Numbered from the stretch's first letter, positions 16,915-27,301 are shown. The stretch is 64,000 bases of DNA from Microbispora hainanensis (GCF_036186745.1 NZ_CP108086.1:8184001-8248000); one strand, 5' to 3'. The notes: generated by a model from the letters alone, not told the origin. Numbers and translations: made by a program.

Positions 16915-18507
16915 TCAGCCGCGTTCGAGCGCCGCCTCCTCGAAGTCGAGCTCCTGCATGACCCGGTGGAGGACCTCGTCGTCGATGCGCCGCTCGTCGC
17001 GCAGCCGCACGAACACCTCACGTTCCGCGGCGAGCATCTCGCGGCGCAGCCGCCGGTAGAGCGAGGCGGGCGTCTCCTCGCCCTCGGGGCCGGTGCCGCC
17101 GCCGAGCCGCTCCCAGGCGTGCAGGGCCCGGCGCTCGGCGCGGGTGCGCAACTGGTCGACGACCTCCTGGTGGACGTCCAGCACGCCGTCGGCGGTGAGC
17201 TCCTCCAGCCGCGCCAGGGCCGCGGCCGCGGCGGCCTGCTGGGCACCCGCCTCCGCGAGGTCGTCGCCGTACCGCTCCTGGGCGGTGGAGACGCCCAGCC
17301 GCCTGATCAGCCAGGGGAACGACAGCCCGTGGACGATCAATGTGCCCACGACGACCGCGAACGTCAGGAACAGCAGCAGGTTGCGCTGGGGGAAGTTCTC
17401 GGGGAGGGCGAAGGCCGCGGCCAGCGACACCACCCCGCGCATCCCCGCCCAGCTCGTCAGCACCATGTTCTGCACCGACGGCGCTCTGGGCTCCTCGGCG
17501 CGCACCCGCTTCGACAGCATCCGCGGCAGGCAGGTGCTGGCCGGCACCCACACGAACCGCACGAGGACGACCACCAGGAACAGCACGATCGCGTACGTCG
17601 CCAGCTCCCCTGGCCGCTCGCCGCCCAGCCCGGCGATGATCGGGCGCAGCTGCAGGCCGATCAGGGCGAACACGATCGACTCCAGCACCAGGTCGGCGAC
17701 CTTCCAGACCGCGTTCGACAGCAGCCGCGTGCCGTACGTCGTCCGGCTGAGCTCGTGGCCCAGGTAGATGCCGACGATCACGACGGCGATCACACCGGAG
17801 GCGTGCACGGCCTCGGCCGCGAGATAGGCGGCGTACGGCACGAGCAGCGAGACCCCGTTGGCGCTCAACGGGTCGTCGAGCCGTCGCAGCACGAAGCCGG
17901 ACAGGTAGGCGATGGCGAGGCCGATCACGACGCCGAGCCCGGCGGCGAGGAGGAACTGCCCGCCGATGCCGAGCAGGCCGGCGGCGGCGCCGGTCAGCGC
18001 GCCCACCGCGGCCCGGTAGGCGGTCAGCGCGGTGGCGTCGTTGAACAGGCTCTCGCCCACGAGGATGGTCAGCGCGCGTCGCGGCAGGCCGAGCCTGCGG
18101 CCGATGGCGACCGCCGACACGGCGTCGGGAGGGGCGACGATCGCCCCGAGCGCGAAGGCCGCGGCGAGCGGGAGATCGGGGATGATCGCGTGCGCGACGA
18201 AGCCGACCACCACCGTCGTCGCCAGGACGAGCCCGACGGCCAGGAGGCCGACGGGCCTGGCGGCGTCGCGCAGCCGCAGATATGAGCTGTCGAGTGCCGC
18301 CGAATAGAGCATCGGCGGCAGGAAGACCACCAGGACGATGTGCGGGTCGAGGCTGTAGTCGGGGACCCCGGGCACGTAGGACGCGGCCAGGCCCGCCACC
18401 ACCAGGAGCAGTGGGGCCGACCAGTCACGCCATCGAGCCAGGGCTGCGACGCCGAGGGCGCCGGCCGGGAGCAGGAGGAACTGCAGTGCTGTTGCTGTGT
18501 CCATCAA
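16915..18507 (-). CDS. Na+/H+ antiporter, CPA1 family
   Basis: 530 residues: about 12 membrane helices, then a cytoplasmic tail of about 120 charged residues. The transport core has FALGAIVAPPDAVSAVAIG and GESLFNDATAL, the usual CPA1 ion-site helices. A later segment, SWAGMRGVVSLAAAFALP, is also typical. It likely exchanges Na+ or K+ for H+ at the plasma membrane for pH and salt balance. Confidence 0.92.
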   Translation of the reverse strand: MMDTATALQFLLLPAGALGVAALARWRDWSAPLLLVVAGLAASYVPGVPDYSLDPHIVLVVFLPPMLYSAALDSSYLRLRDAARPVGLLAVGLVLATTVVVGFVAHAIIPDLPLAAAFALGAIVAPPDAVSAVAIGRRLGLPRRALTILVGESLFNDATALTAYRAAVGALTGAAAGLLGIGGQFLLAAGLGVVIGLAIAYLSGFVLRRLDDPLSANGVSLLVPYAAYLAAEAVHASGVIAVVIVGIYLGHELSRTTYGTRLLSNAVWKVADLVLESIVFALIGLQLRPIIAGLGGERPGELATYAIVLFLVVVLVRFVWVPASTCLPRMLSKRVRAEEPRAPSVQNMVLTSWAGMRGVVSLAAAFALPENFPQRNLLLFLTFAVVVGTLIVHGLSFPWLIRRLGVSTAQERYGDDLAEAGAQQAAAAAALARLEELTADGVLDVHQEVVDQLRTRAERRALHAWERLGGGTGPEGEETPASLYRRLRREMLAAEREVFVRLRDERRIDDEVLHRVMQELDFEEAALERG

Positions 18508-18565
18508 CCGATGAGGTTACTTACAGCTGGAACTCCCGCCGACCGTGGCCCTCAAACCGTGGTCC

Positions 18566-19813
18566 TCACCACCCGCGCGACGCCTCCCAGCCCTCTCCCT
18601 CCTCGTCCGACCACGGGATCGGGGAGTCCCCGGAGGGCCGCCCGCCGCGCCGCCCTCGGCGCTCGCGCTCGGGGTGCTGGTCAGGAGCCTGACCCGCCGG
18701 CCACTGCTCCGGCCGCAGGCGCTCGCCCGTGGTGTAGAGCGGCGGTTCGGTCGCGTACTGCTCGTTCGGATACTGGTCGTTCGCGTACTGCTCGTTGACG
18801 TACGGCCGGGCCGGGCCGAGGCCGAGGGGGTCGCTCGGGTCGACCGCTCCGGGCTGCGGGGCCTGGGGTTGCGGGGCCTGGGGTTGCGGGGCCTGCGGCG
18901 CCGGGCGGTAGGCCGGCTGCGGGCCGGTCTGGGCCGCAGAGGACGCGACGAGGCGGTCCTGGGTGGGGGTGCCCCGGGCGACGAGCACGTCGTTGGGGCC
19001 GAGCGCGGCGGGCGCCGGGTAGGCCTCGGGGGCCGGGGCGGGCGGCGGCACCGGCGGGCGGGCGTACTGTCCCGTTCCCGGATAGTCGGGGTACTCGTAG
19101 TCGGACGGGGCGGCCTGCTCCGGATAGCCGGCGTCGCGCCCGGCGTCACGCGACGCGCGGCGGCCCCGTGGGGCGTAACCGTCCTCGCCCTGCGCGTAGC
19201 CGTCGCCGGCCCTGCCGTACCCGTCCGGGGCCTGGCCGTAGCCGTCGGGTGCGGCGGCGTGGCCCTCGTCGGCGGCGTAGCCGTCCCGGCCCTGGCCGTA
19301 CGGGGCCCGGGACACGGCGTGCGGCCCGGTCTGGGGCGCGCCGTAGAGGTCCTGGCCCCCGTATCCGTCACCGGGCTGCCCCGCGTACCCGTCCGGAGCG
19401 CCGTAGCCGTCCTGGCCTCGCCCCGCGTACGGATCGTGGACCTGCATGGCGTACGGGTCGTGCACCTGGGTCGCATAGGGGTCCTGCCCCTGGTCCTGCG
19501 GGTGCGCGGGATACGACGCGTCCTGGGGGGCGTAGCCGTCCTGGCCCGGCGCCCCCTGCCGTGGGAACGGTCCCGTCCCGGCGTCCTGTTCTTCGCCGCC
19601 GGCCTCGGCGAAACCCTCGTCGAGGGTGTCGATCAGCCGTCCCACGTCGTTCATGGGCATGCGGAAACTGGCCGTGCACATCTCGCCCCGCCACAGGCTC
19701 AGCACCAGCGTGCCGTCGTGCCACGTGACCCGGAGCACACGGTCCTGGCCTCGCGCGTCGAAGAACACCTCGCCGAACGAGGGCAATGGGACAACTTCCG
19801 ACATGGCAGACAT
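18566..19813 (-). CDS. hypothetical protein with a Tyr/Gly/Gln/Pro-rich disordered region
   Basis: 415 residues from ATG 19813 (AAAGG upstream). The first 75 residues look like a small folded domain (VLRVTWHDGTLVLSLWRGEMC, then FRMPMNDVGRLIDTLDEGF). From about residue 80 the chain is low-complexity, with many DGYG, GQD and DPYA units, then PQAPQ repeats and an NEQYA-type Tyr repeat, ending in a basic patch RRGRRGGR and an acidic tail. I do not recognise a named family. The tail could drive condensation or act as a flexible linker (inference). Confidence 0.75.
   Translation of the reverse strand: MSAMSEVVPLPSFGEVFFDARGQDRVLRVTWHDGTLVLSLWRGEMCTASFRMPMNDVGRLIDTLDEGFAEAGGEEQDAGTGPFPRQGAPGQDGYAPQDASYPAHPQDQGQDPYATQVHDPYAMQVHDPYAGRGQDGYGAPDGYAGQPGDGYGGQDLYGAPQTGPHAVSRAPYGQGRDGYAADEGHAAAPDGYGQAPDGYGRAGDGYAQGEDGYAPRGRRASRDAGRDAGYPEQAAPSDYEYPDYPGTGQYARPPVPPPAPAPEAYPAPAALGPNDVLVARGTPTQDRLVASSAAQTGPQPAYRPAPQAPQPQAPQPQAPQPGAVDPSDPLGLGPARPYVNEQYANDQYPNEQYATEPPLYTTGERLRPEQWPAGQAPDQHPERERRGRRGGRPSGDSPIPWSDEEGEGWEASRGW
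18856..18897 (-). repeat. 15-bp in-frame repeat encoding PQAPQ units
   Basis: GCGGGGCCTGGGGTT is repeated about 2.7 times inside the low-complexity part of the disordered protein gene. Confidence 0.8.
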
Positions 19814-20029
19814 AGTGCCTTTACCTGCCCTTTTCCGTCCACTCGATCTCGGGAACCCTCGCGAAACTTCCGTTTCTTCCCTTTTCGACCTCACTGGGTA
19901 GATCGTTGTTGACCTTGAGAGCACTGACATCTCAGTGTGCCATGCGCGCCGGGAGGGAGTTCCTGGAACGCCAGGATGTGGTGGGGCGGACACGCACAGG
20001 ATGTCGGTCACACCGGGTAGCGTTCTTCC

Positions 20030-22126
20030 GTGCCCAAGGACCGTGCCGATCTTCCGCCCGTCGAAGAACTCCTCACCGCCGCGGTGACCGCGCTCGGCGG
20101 GGTCGAGCGCCCTGGGCAGGTCAAGATGGCGCAGGCGGTGCGCGACGCCATCGAGAGCGAGGAGCACCTCGCGGTGCAGGCCGGCACCGGCACCGGCAAG
20201 TCCCTGGCCTATCTCGTGCCCGCGATCAGGCACGCGGCCGAAAGCGGCGACGCCGTGGTGGTGTCCACCGCCACTATCGCGTTGCAGCGCCAGCTGGTCG
20301 ACCGCGACCTGCCCCGGCTCGCGGACGCGCTGGAGGGCCTGCTGCCGCACCGTCCCGAGTTCGCGATCCTCAAGGGCCGCCGCAACTACCTGTGCCGCCA
20401 CAAGATGGCCGCCGGGATGCCCGACGACGAGGACGACCAGCTCTTCGACCCGCGCGAGGTCAGCGCCACCGGCCGGATGGTCCAGCGCATCCAGGAGTGG
20501 GCCAACGACACCGAGACCGGCGACCGCGACGAGATCGTGCCCGGGGTGAGCGACCAGGCGTGGCGGCAGTTCTCCGTGACGGCCCGGGAGTGCCTGGGGG
20601 CCCAGCGGTGCCCCAGCGGCGCCGAGTGCTTCGCCGAGCTCGCACGGGAGCGCGCGGGCGCGGCCGACGTCGTGGTGACCAACCACGCGCTGCTGGCGAT
20701 CGACGCCATGGAGGACTTCGCCGTCCTGCCCGAGCACGACGTGGTCGTGGTGGACGAGGCGCACGAGCTGGTCGACCGGGTGACGTCGGTGGTCACCGGC
20801 GAGCTGTCGGAGAGCACGGTGAACCTCGCCGCCCGCCGGGCCGGGCGGCTCATCGAGCAGGGAGTGGCCGACCGGCTCCAGGAGGCGGGCGAGGACCTGC
20901 GGGCCCTGCTGGCCGTCGCCCCGCCCGGCCGCGTCGACACCCTGCCGCAGTCGCTCGGGATGACGCTCGCGCTGGTGCGCGACGCCGCCTTCGCCTGCAT
21001 CACCGCCCTCGGGCCGCGCAACAAGGACAAGGACGACCCCGAGAACGCCGGGCTCCGCAAGGCCGCGTTCACGGCGCTCGACGAGGTGCACGACACCGCC
21101 CAGCGGATGCTCGACGCCTTCGGCCCGGCGGCCGGCCGCGACGGGGCCGGGGACGACGCGGAGGACACCGGCGATCCGGAGGACGCGCGGGATTCGGGGG
21201 GCTCGCGGGATTCGGCGGCTTCCCGGGGCGGCGGGGGAGCGGACGCCCGGTCCGAGGAGGTCCACCGGGCCGAGGTCGTCTGGCTGGAGGAGGGGCGCGG
21301 GCGCGTTCCCCCCACCCTGCGGGTGGCGCCGCTGTCGGTCGGCGGCATGCTGCGCGACAAGCTGTTCGGCGACCGCACCGTCGTTCTCACCAGCGCCACA
21401 CTCGCGCTCGGCGGCTCGTTCGACAGCCTGTCCCGCCAGTGGGGCCTGCGGTCCGGGGAGTGGACCGGCCTCGACGTCGGCTCGCCGTTCGACCATCCGC
21501 GCCGGGGCATCCTCTACGTCGCCACGCATCTCCCCCAGCCCGGCCGCGACGGCCTCCCCGAGGCGTACGTCGACGAGATCGCCGAGCTGATCGAGGCGGC
21601 CGGCGGCCGGACGCTCGGCCTGTTCTCCTCGATGCGGGCCGCGAAGGCCGCCACGGAGGCGCTGCGCGAGCGGCTCGACGTGCCGCTGCTCTGCCAGGGC
21701 GACGACTCGACCTCGCAGCTCGTCAAGCAGTTCGCGGGCGACCCCGCCACCTGCCTGTTCGGCACACTGTCCCTGTGGCAGGGCGTCGACGTGCCGGGCC
21801 CATCGCTGACCTTGGTGATCATCGACAGGATCCCGTTCCCGCGTCCCGACGACCCGCTCGCCTCGGCCCGGCAGCGGCACGTGGCGGCCACGGGGGGCAA
21901 CGGCTTCATGGCGGTGGCGGCCACCCACGCCGCGCTGCTGCTGGCGCAGGGCGCGGGCCGGCTGCTGCGGTCGATGGACGACCGGGGCGTCGTCGCCGTT
22001 CTCGACCCGCGGCTCGCCACAGCCCGTTACAGCGGCTTCCTGCTCAACTCGCTGCCGCCCTTCTGGCGCACCACCGACCCCGCGAAGGTCCGCGACGCCC
22101 TGCGCCGCCTCACCGCCGGCTCCTGA
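20030..22126 (+). CDS. dinG: DinG/XPD-like Fe-S ATP-dependent DNA helicase
   Basis: 698 residues. Walker A is QAGTGTGKS (about 57), Walker B is VVVDEAHEL and the C-terminal motifs include LFGTLSLWQGVDVPG and an Arg-rich QGAGRLLR. Four Cys (RRNYLCRH, ARECLGAQRC and AECF) fit the 4Fe-4S domain of the XPD/DinG family. It likely unwinds 5'-tailed DNA or R-loops during repair. An acidic low-complexity insertion near residues 365-405 is unusual. The GTG start has TAGCGT (20018-20023) six bases upstream, so a leaderless message is likely. Confidence 0.9.
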   Translation: MPKDRADLPPVEELLTAAVTALGGVERPGQVKMAQAVRDAIESEEHLAVQAGTGTGKSLAYLVPAIRHAAESGDAVVVSTATIALQRQLVDRDLPRLADALEGLLPHRPEFAILKGRRNYLCRHKMAAGMPDDEDDQLFDPREVSATGRMVQRIQEWANDTETGDRDEIVPGVSDQAWRQFSVTARECLGAQRCPSGAECFAELARERAGAADVVVTNHALLAIDAMEDFAVLPEHDVVVVDEAHELVDRVTSVVTGELSESTVNLAARRAGRLIEQGVADRLQEAGEDLRALLAVAPPGRVDTLPQSLGMTLALVRDAAFACITALGPRNKDKDDPENAGLRKAAFTALDEVHDTAQRMLDAFGPAAGRDGAGDDAEDTGDPEDARDSGGSRDSAASRGGGGADARSEEVHRAEVVWLEEGRGRVPPTLRVAPLSVGGMLRDKLFGDRTVVLTSATLALGGSFDSLSRQWGLRSGEWTGLDVGSPFDHPRRGILYVATHLPQPGRDGLPEAYVDEIAELIEAAGGRTLGLFSSMRAAKAATEALRERLDVPLLCQGDDSTSQLVKQFAGDPATCLFGTLSLWQGVDVPGPSLTLVIIDRIPFPRPDDPLASARQRHVAATGGNGFMAVAATHAALLLAQGAGRLLRSMDDRGVVAVLDPRLATARYSGFLLNSLPPFWRTTDPAKVRDALRRLTAGS

Positions 22127-22178
22127 CCGGGGCCGAAGATCAGGCAGGGCGTCAGGCCCCCGCGTAGAGTGCGGGGGC

Positions 22179-22433
22179 ATGAGCGCTGACGCCCCTGCCA
22201 CGCCGGTATGCCTCACTCAAGGCGGCCGGCCGGCCTTCGTCGTGAACGTCGAGGTCTTCCTGGAGCAAGACGGCCGGTGGCTGCTCATCCGGCGCGGGAA
22301 GCAGGAGGCTCACGCGCCCGGCACGCTCGCCGGTGTGGGCGGCAAGGTCGAGACCGACGGCGATCCGGGCTGCCCGCCGTGGACGGCACGCGGCCTGCGC
22401 CGCGCGACGGCACAGTCCGGCACGCCGAGGTAA
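22179..22433 (+). pseudogene. truncated Nudix hydrolase remnant
   Basis: 84 residues. The N-terminal half reads as a Nudix domain (FVVNVEVFLEQDGRWLLIRR, then APGTLAGVGGKVE), but immediately after GGKVE, where the Nudix box GxxxxxExxxxxxREUxEE should follow, the frame runs into unrelated sequence and stops. No other frame restores the box. Without its metal-binding glutamates it cannot be a hydrolase. A TAGAGT element 8 bases before the ATG is still intact. Confidence 0.7.
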
Positions 22434-22473
22434 CCGCCGGATCGGCGCGCGCCCCGGGGCCGGGGAAGAGAGA

Positions 22474-23274
22474 TCAGGACGTGGGGGCCGGGGGCAGCGG
22501 GCCGAGTTCGGGCCGCTTGGGGGCGAGGCCGTCGCCGGAGGAGGTGCCACGCAGGCGCCGCCCGATCCACGGACCGAAGTGTTCCTTGAGCCACTGCATG
22601 TCCTCGCGGCGCTTGGCCCTCGGGTCCACCCGCTCCCGGGGCGGCCAGGTCTTGCGCCAGTCGTCCTCGCCTGGCAGGCCCAGCACGTGCAGGACCCGGG
22701 CCGCGACCAGGCGGTGGCCCTCGGCGTTCATGTGCAGCCGGTCGTCGCTCCAGGCCCGCCAGTCCCGCAGCCCCTGCATCGACCACATGTCCACCAGGTG
22801 GCAGCCGTACAGGTCGGCGATCGAGCGGACGTGCATGAAGAAGATCGCGAACTTGCCGCGCAGCTGCCGCATGATCGGGGTGTCCCGCGGGTCGGTCCCG
22901 GTGAACAGCACGACGTCGGCGCCGGTGGCCCGCAGGGTCCGTACGGCGGCGGCCAGCTTCTTGGCCATCTGGTCGGGGTCGGTGCCGGGCCGGATGAGGT
23001 CGTTGCCGCCCGCGCAGAAGCTGATCAGGTCAGGCTTCATCTCGACGGCCACGGGCACCTGGTCGGCGACGATCTGGTCGATGAGCTTGCCCCGCACCGC
23101 GAGGTTGGCGTAGCGGAAGTCCGGGTCGAGCCGGGCGAGCCGCTCGGCGACCCGGTCGGCCCAGCCCCGGTAGCGGACCACCTCACCCGGCGCCGGAGGG
23201 GGCGCGTCCGGGAGGGGGTCGTTGAGCCCCTCGGTGAAGCTGTCTCCGACCGCCACGAACGACCGGTAGCCCAT
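22474..23274 (-). CDS. SGNH/GDSL-family hydrolase
   Basis: 266 residues from ATG 23274 (AAGGGA upstream). Block I FVAVGDSFTEGL carries the nucleophile Ser (about 12), block III is CAGGNDLIRPG, and block V is DDRLHMNAEGH with the catalytic Asp/His. This family cleaves esters of lipids or sugars; the substrate is not known. A C-terminal extension of about 60 residues is basic and Pro-rich. It lies 14 bases downstream of aroQ on the same strand and may be co-transcribed. Confidence 0.9.
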   Translation of the reverse strand: MGYRSFVAVGDSFTEGLNDPLPDAPPPAPGEVVRYRGWADRVAERLARLDPDFRYANLAVRGKLIDQIVADQVPVAVEMKPDLISFCAGGNDLIRPGTDPDQMAKKLAAAVRTLRATGADVVLFTGTDPRDTPIMRQLRGKFAIFFMHVRSIADLYGCHLVDMWSMQGLRDWRAWSDDRLHMNAEGHRLVAARVLHVLGLPGEDDWRKTWPPRERVDPRAKRREDMQWLKEHFGPWIGRRLRGTSSGDGLAPKRPELGPLPPAPTS

Positions 23275-23288
23275 GATCCCTTCTTTCG

Positions 23289-23723
23289 TCACTCGCCCAT
23301 GTCCGCGATCGCGCGCAGCGCGAGCTCGTACGACCGCATGCCGAACCCCGCGATCGTCCCGGTGGCCACCGCCGCCACGACAGAGGTGTGGCGGAACTCC
23401 TCCCGCGCGTTCGGGTTGGAGATGTGCACCTCGACCAGCGGAGCCGTACGCTGCGCGATCGCGTCGCGCAGCGCGTACGAATAGTGGGTGAAGGCGGCGG
23501 GGTTGAGGACCACGGGGGTCCTGCTGTCGGCCGCCTCGTGGATCCAGCTCACCAGCTCGGCCTCGTCGTCGGTCTGCCTGACCTCCACCGACAGGCCCAG
23601 CTCGCGGCCGGTCTCGCGGCACAGGGCCGCCAGGTCGTCGAAGGTCTGCGCGCCGTAGACGTCGGGCTCACGGCTGCCGAGACGACCCAGGTTGGGCCCG
23701 TTCAGCACGAGCACCTGCCTCAT
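23289..23723 (-). CDS. aroQ: 3-dehydroquinate dehydratase, type II
   Basis: 144 residues, normal for the type II dodecameric enzyme. It has NGPNLGRLG with the active-site Asn and Arg, a REPDVYG segment with the catalytic Tyr, [20 protein letters not shown] and the RHTS segment with the conserved His. It converts 3-dehydroquinate to 3-dehydroshikimate. Its ATG overlaps the stop of aroB by four bases. Confidence 0.95.
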   Translation of the reverse strand: MRQVLVLNGPNLGRLGSREPDVYGAQTFDDLAALCRETGRELGLSVEVRQTDDEAELVSWIHEAADSRTPVVLNPAAFTHYSYALRDAIAQRTAPLVEVHISNPNAREEFRHTSVVAAVATGTIAGFGMRSYELALRAIADMGE

Positions 23724-24796
23724 CGGGCGACCTCCCGGTAAGCGGCTTCGAGCAGCTCTTCTGACGGGTTCTCCAGGCGGGCCGGCTTGGCGATGTCGTC
23801 GAGCACGACGAACCGCAGCACCGCTCCCCTGGCCTTCTTGTCCACCCGCATGTGGTCGCGCAGCCGCGGCCAGGCGTCGGCGCGGTAGGTGGTGGGCAGC
23901 CCGACCGACTCCAGGATCGAGCGGGTGCGGTCGACGACGTCGCGGCCGATGCGGCCGTCGAGATGGGACAGTTCCGCCGCGTAGACGAGCCCGATGGCCA
24001 CGGCCTCGCCGTGCCTGATGCGGTAGTCCTCGACCCGCTCGATCGCGTGGGCGAGCGTGTGGCCGTAGTTGAGGATCTCCCGCAGGCCGCTCTCGCGCAG
24101 GTCGGCCCCGACGACGTCGGCCTTCACCCGGATCTTGCGCTCGACCAGCTCGCGGGTGTGCTCGCCTTCGGGAGTGCGGGCGGCGGCGGGGTCGTCCTCG
24201 ACCAGCATGAGGATCGTGGGGTCGGCGATGAACCCGCCCTTGATGATCTCGGCGAGGCCGGCGACGTAGTCCTCGCGCGGCACGCTCGCCAGCGTGGCCA
24301 GGTCGCACAGCACGCCCTTCGGCGGGTGGAAGGACCCGACCAGGTTCTTGCCCTCGGGGGTGTTGATGCCGGTCTTGCCGCCGACCGCCGCGTCGACCAT
24401 GGCCAGCAGCGTGGTCGGCACCTGCACGACCTGGACGCCGCGCAGCCACGTCGCGGCCGCGAACCCGGCCAGGTCGGTGGTCGCGCCGCCGCCGACGCCG
24501 ACGACCGCGTCGGAACGCGTGATGCCGTAGCGGCCGAACGCCGACCACAGCTCGGCCGCGACGTGGACGGACTTGGCGTCCTCGCCGTCGGGCACGGGCA
24601 GGGCGACGACCTCGAACCCGGCGCCCTCCAGGGTCTCGCGCACCGGCCTGGCGATCTCGGGCAGCCCGGCGGGGTGGATCACGGCGACCGTGCGCACCTT
24701 CGCGTCCAGCAGCCCCGGCAGCTCCGCCAGCACGTCGGTGCCGACGACGACGTCGTACGGGCTCTCGCCCCGCACGGTGATGCGCGTCGCGGTCAC
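23720..24796 (-). CDS. aroB: 3-dehydroquinate synthase
   Basis: 358 residues, NAD+- and metal-dependent cyclisation of DAHP to 3-dehydroquinate. Motifs: [17 protein letters not shown] (NAD site), [31 protein letters not shown], and [11 protein letters not shown] plus RHGEAVAIG for metal-binding His. GTG start; it overlaps the end of aroK by four bases. Confidence 0.96.
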   Translation of the reverse strand: MTATRITVRGESPYDVVVGTDVLAELPGLLDAKVRTVAVIHPAGLPEIARPVRETLEGAGFEVVALPVPDGEDAKSVHVAAELWSAFGRYGITRSDAVVGVGGGATTDLAGFAAATWLRGVQVVQVPTTLLAMVDAAVGGKTGINTPEGKNLVGSFHPPKGVLCDLATLASVPREDYVAGLAEIIKGGFIADPTILMLVEDDPAAARTPEGEHTRELVERKIRVKADVVGADLRESGLREILNYGHTLAHAIERVEDYRIRHGEAVAIGLVYAAELSHLDGRIGRDVVDRTRSILESVGLPTTYRADAWPRLRDHMRVDKKARGAVLRFVVLDDIAKPARLENPSEELLEAAYREVAR

Positions 24797-25305
24797 AGCG
24801 CCGCCTCGATCTCGGTCACCACGTCCTCGGGCTCGCGGCCGTCGGTGGCGACGGTGATCGCGGCGAGGCCCTCGTAGATCGGCCGGCGCTGCTCCATCAG
24901 CTGCCTGAGCCGGCTGCGCGGGTTCAGCACCAGCAGCGGCCGGGCCGAGGCGAGGCCGACGCGCTTGACCGCCTGGTCGAGCCCGACCTGGAGGTACACG
25001 ACCCGGTGGCCGGACAGCAGCTTCTGGGTGTGCTCGTGCAGGATCGCGCCGCCGCCGAGCGCGAGCACGCCGGAGTGCGTCTCCAGCGCGTCGCGTACGG
25101 CCTGCGCCTCCAGCTCGCGGAACCGCTCCTCGCCGTCCTCCACGAACACGTCGCTGACGGTCTTGCCGGCGACGGCCTCGACGTCGGCGTCGGTGTCGCG
25201 GAACGGCAGGCCGAGGCGGTCCGCGAGGAGCCGCCCGACCGTGGACTTGCCCGAGCCGGGCGGGCCGATGAGGACCGCGGCGGGTCCTTGGGACACCGAT
25301 TGCAT
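24793..25305 (-). CDS. aroK: shikimate kinase
   Basis: 170 residues. Walker [10 protein letters not shown] (about 14-22), the shikimate-binding DTDADVE segment, LALGGGAIL and the lid-type Arg segment [14 protein letters not shown]. It phosphorylates shikimate at the 3-hydroxyl with ATP. It starts 14 bases after aroC. Confidence 0.95.
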   Translation of the reverse strand: MQSVSQGPAAVLIGPPGSGKSTVGRLLADRLGLPFRDTDADVEAVAGKTVSDVFVEDGEERFRELEAQAVRDALETHSGVLALGGGAILHEHTQKLLSGHRVVYLQVGLDQAVKRVGLASARPLLVLNPRSRLRQLMEQRRPIYEGLAAITVATDGREPEDVVTEIEAAL

Positions 25306-25319
25306 GATCACAAACCCTA

Positions 25320-26498
25320 TTACTTGATGACCAGGGACGACAGGTAGCCCGACAGGTTGCGCGCGACCTCTTCGACGGAGTCGCCGCCGAACTTCTCGAC
25401 GGCCGCGTCCGCGAGCACCAGCGCCACCATCGCCTCGGCGACGACCGCGGCGGCCGGGACCGCACAGACGTCCGAGCGCTCGTGGTGCGCCTTGGCCGGC
25501 TCGCCGGTCAGCACGTCGACCGTGGCGAGCGCCCGGGGCACGGTGGAGATCGGCTTCATCGCGGCGCTGACCCGCAGCGGCTCGCCATTGGTCATGCCGC
25601 CCTCGACGCCGCCGGCCCGGTTGGTGATCCGGCGCACGCCCTGGGGGGTGTTCTCGATCTCGTCGTGGGCCCGGGAGCCGGGGCGGCGGGCGGTCTCGAA
25701 GCCGTCGCCGACCGCGACCCCCTTGATCGCCTGGATGCCCATGAGCGCCGCGGCGAGGCGGGCGTCGAGACGCCGGTCCCAGTGGGTGTAGCTGCCGAGA
25801 CCCGGCGGCAGGCCGTAGGCCACGACCTCGACCACACCGCCGAGGGTGTCGCCGTCCTTGTGCGCCTTGTCGATCTCGGCGACCATCGCCGCGCTCGCGG
25901 CCGGGTCGACGCAGCGCACCGGGTCGGCGTCCACCGCCGCCATGTCGCCGGGACCGGGCAGCACGTCGCGGGGCGCGCTCGCCTCGCCGATCGAGACCAC
26001 GTGGCTGACGATGTCGACGCCGAGGGCCTGCTTGAGGAAGGATCGGGCGACCTGCCCGAGCGCCACCCGGGCGGCGGTCTCCCGCGCGCTGGCCCGGTCG
26101 AGCACCGGCCGGGCGTCGTCGAAGCCGTACTTCTGCATGCCGGCGAGGTCCGCGTGGCCGGGGCGGGGGCGCGAGCGCGGCGCGTTGCGCGCCTGGCCCT
26201 CCAGCACCGCCGGGTCGACCGGGTCGGCGGCCATCACGGTCTCCCACTTCGGCCACTCGGTGTTGCCGATGCGGATCGCGACGGGCGACCCGAGCGTGCG
26301 GCCGTGCCGTACGCCACCGGAGATCGTCACCTCGTCCTGCTCGAACTTCATCCGCGCCCCGCGGCCGTATCCGAGACGGCGGCGCCGCAGCGCCTCTGCG
26401 AGGTCGGCGGTGGTCACCTCCACCCCGGCGGGCAGGCCTTCCAGGATCGCGAGAAGCTCGGGGCCGTGTGACTCCCCGGCGGTCAACCAGCGCAGCAT
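25320..26498 (-). CDS. aroC: chorismate synthase
   Basis: 392 residues. N-terminal TAGESHGP, then [15 protein letters not shown], and later GDTLGGVVE with [27 protein letters not shown] and a C-terminal [11 protein letters not shown]. It converts EPSP to chorismate and needs reduced FMN. It is the first gene of the aroC-aroK-aroB-aroQ group; a prepilin peptidase gene lies 92 bases upstream on the same strand. Confidence 0.96.
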   Translation of the reverse strand: MLRWLTAGESHGPELLAILEGLPAGVEVTTADLAEALRRRRLGYGRGARMKFEQDEVTISGGVRHGRTLGSPVAIRIGNTEWPKWETVMAADPVDPAVLEGQARNAPRSRPRPGHADLAGMQKYGFDDARPVLDRASARETAARVALGQVARSFLKQALGVDIVSHVVSIGEASAPRDVLPGPGDMAAVDADPVRCVDPAASAAMVAEIDKAHKDGDTLGGVVEVVAYGLPPGLGSYTHWDRRLDARLAAALMGIQAIKGVAVGDGFETARRPGSRAHDEIENTPQGVRRITNRAGGVEGGMTNGEPLRVSAAMKPISTVPRALATVDVLTGEPAKAHHERSDVCAVPAAAVVAEAMVALVLADAAVEKFGGDSVEEVARNLSGYLSSLVIK

Positions 26499-26590
26499 GG
26501 GGACAAGTCTTCCATGTGCACCCGACTGCGGCGTCCCCCTGACACCCCCATGACCGTATGCGGATGCCCCCAGACCGGAAACCGCACGTG

Positions 26591-27301
26591 CTAGCCACCG
26601 GGGAAAACCCCTGGGAAGACCCCTGGGAAGACCCCGGTGAGAGCCACCGCGGCGAGGGCCCCCACGAGCATGAACGGGCCGAACGGGAACTCGGTCGTGC
26701 GGGTGGCCCTGCGGGCCAGGAGCAGCCCCACGGCGTACAGCGCACCGAGCACCTGGCCCGCCATCCCGGCGACGACCGTGGCCTGCACGCCGAGCGCGCC
26801 GGTGAGCAGGCCGATCAGCCCGGCCAGCTTCACGTCGCCGAGCCCGAGGCCCGTGGGACGGGCGAACCACAGCACGGCGTAGACCGCGCCGAGCGCGCAG
26901 CCCGACGCCACCGCGGGCAGCAGGCGGCCAGACGGCGCGAGCAGGGCCAGCACGATCGGGTAGGACGGCAGCGTGATCGCGTCGGGCAACCGCCAGGTCT
27001 TCCGGTCGATCTCCGCGAGGGCGGCCCCCACCGCCACCGCGTACAACCACGCGGCGAGCACCCAGCCGTCGTGGACGCGCCAGGCCACCAGCGCCGCGGC
27101 GAGCGCGGTCGCGCCCTCGACCGCGTACGGCGGGCGGGGCAGCGGCACGGTCCGGGCCGCCGCGGCGAGGGCGGCCCGCGCCTCCGCGCGGCGGCTCTCG
27201 CGCCGGGCGTCCTGCTCCGGGCCGAAGCCGCCGGCGACCGCACGCGCGTACGCACCGGCGATCAGGCCGAGGACGGCTGCGGCGAGGACGACGAGGGGCA
27301 C
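26591..27301 (-). CDS. A24-family prepilin peptidase-like membrane protein
   Basis: 236 residues from GTG 27301. Both aspartates of the A24 peptidases are seen, in [11 protein letters not shown] and in [11 protein letters not shown], within a six- to seven-helix membrane protein. The N-terminal Cys-rich methylase domain of full-length PilD is absent, as in many actinobacterial forms. It may process type IV-like (Flp/Tad or competence) prepilins; none lies nearby. The C-terminal VFPG repeats come from a 12-bp DNA repeat. Confidence 0.82.
   Translation of the reverse strand: MPLVVLAAAVLGLIAGAYARAVAGGFGPEQDARRESRRAEARAALAAAARTVPLPRPPYAVEGATALAAALVAWRVHDGWVLAAWLYAVAVGAALAEIDRKTWRLPDAITLPSYPIVLALLAPSGRLLPAVASGCALGAVYAVLWFARPTGLGLGDVKLAGLIGLLTGALGVQATVVAGMAGQVLGALYAVGLLLARRATRTTEFPFGPFMLVGALAAVALTGVFPGVFPGVFPGG
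26601..26636 (-). repeat. 12-bp tandem repeat at the end of the prepilin peptidase gene
   Basis: Three units of GGGAARACCCCT, encoding VFPG on the minus strand. The last codons of the gene may vary in copy number. Confidence 0.85.

Noticed and set aside
19814-22216. Minus-strand reading frame continuing upstream of the disordered protein gene through the dinG region
   Set aside because: It is antisense to the complete DinG helicase with all its motifs. The open frame is a product of high GC; the real gene starts at ATG 19813 after AAAGG.
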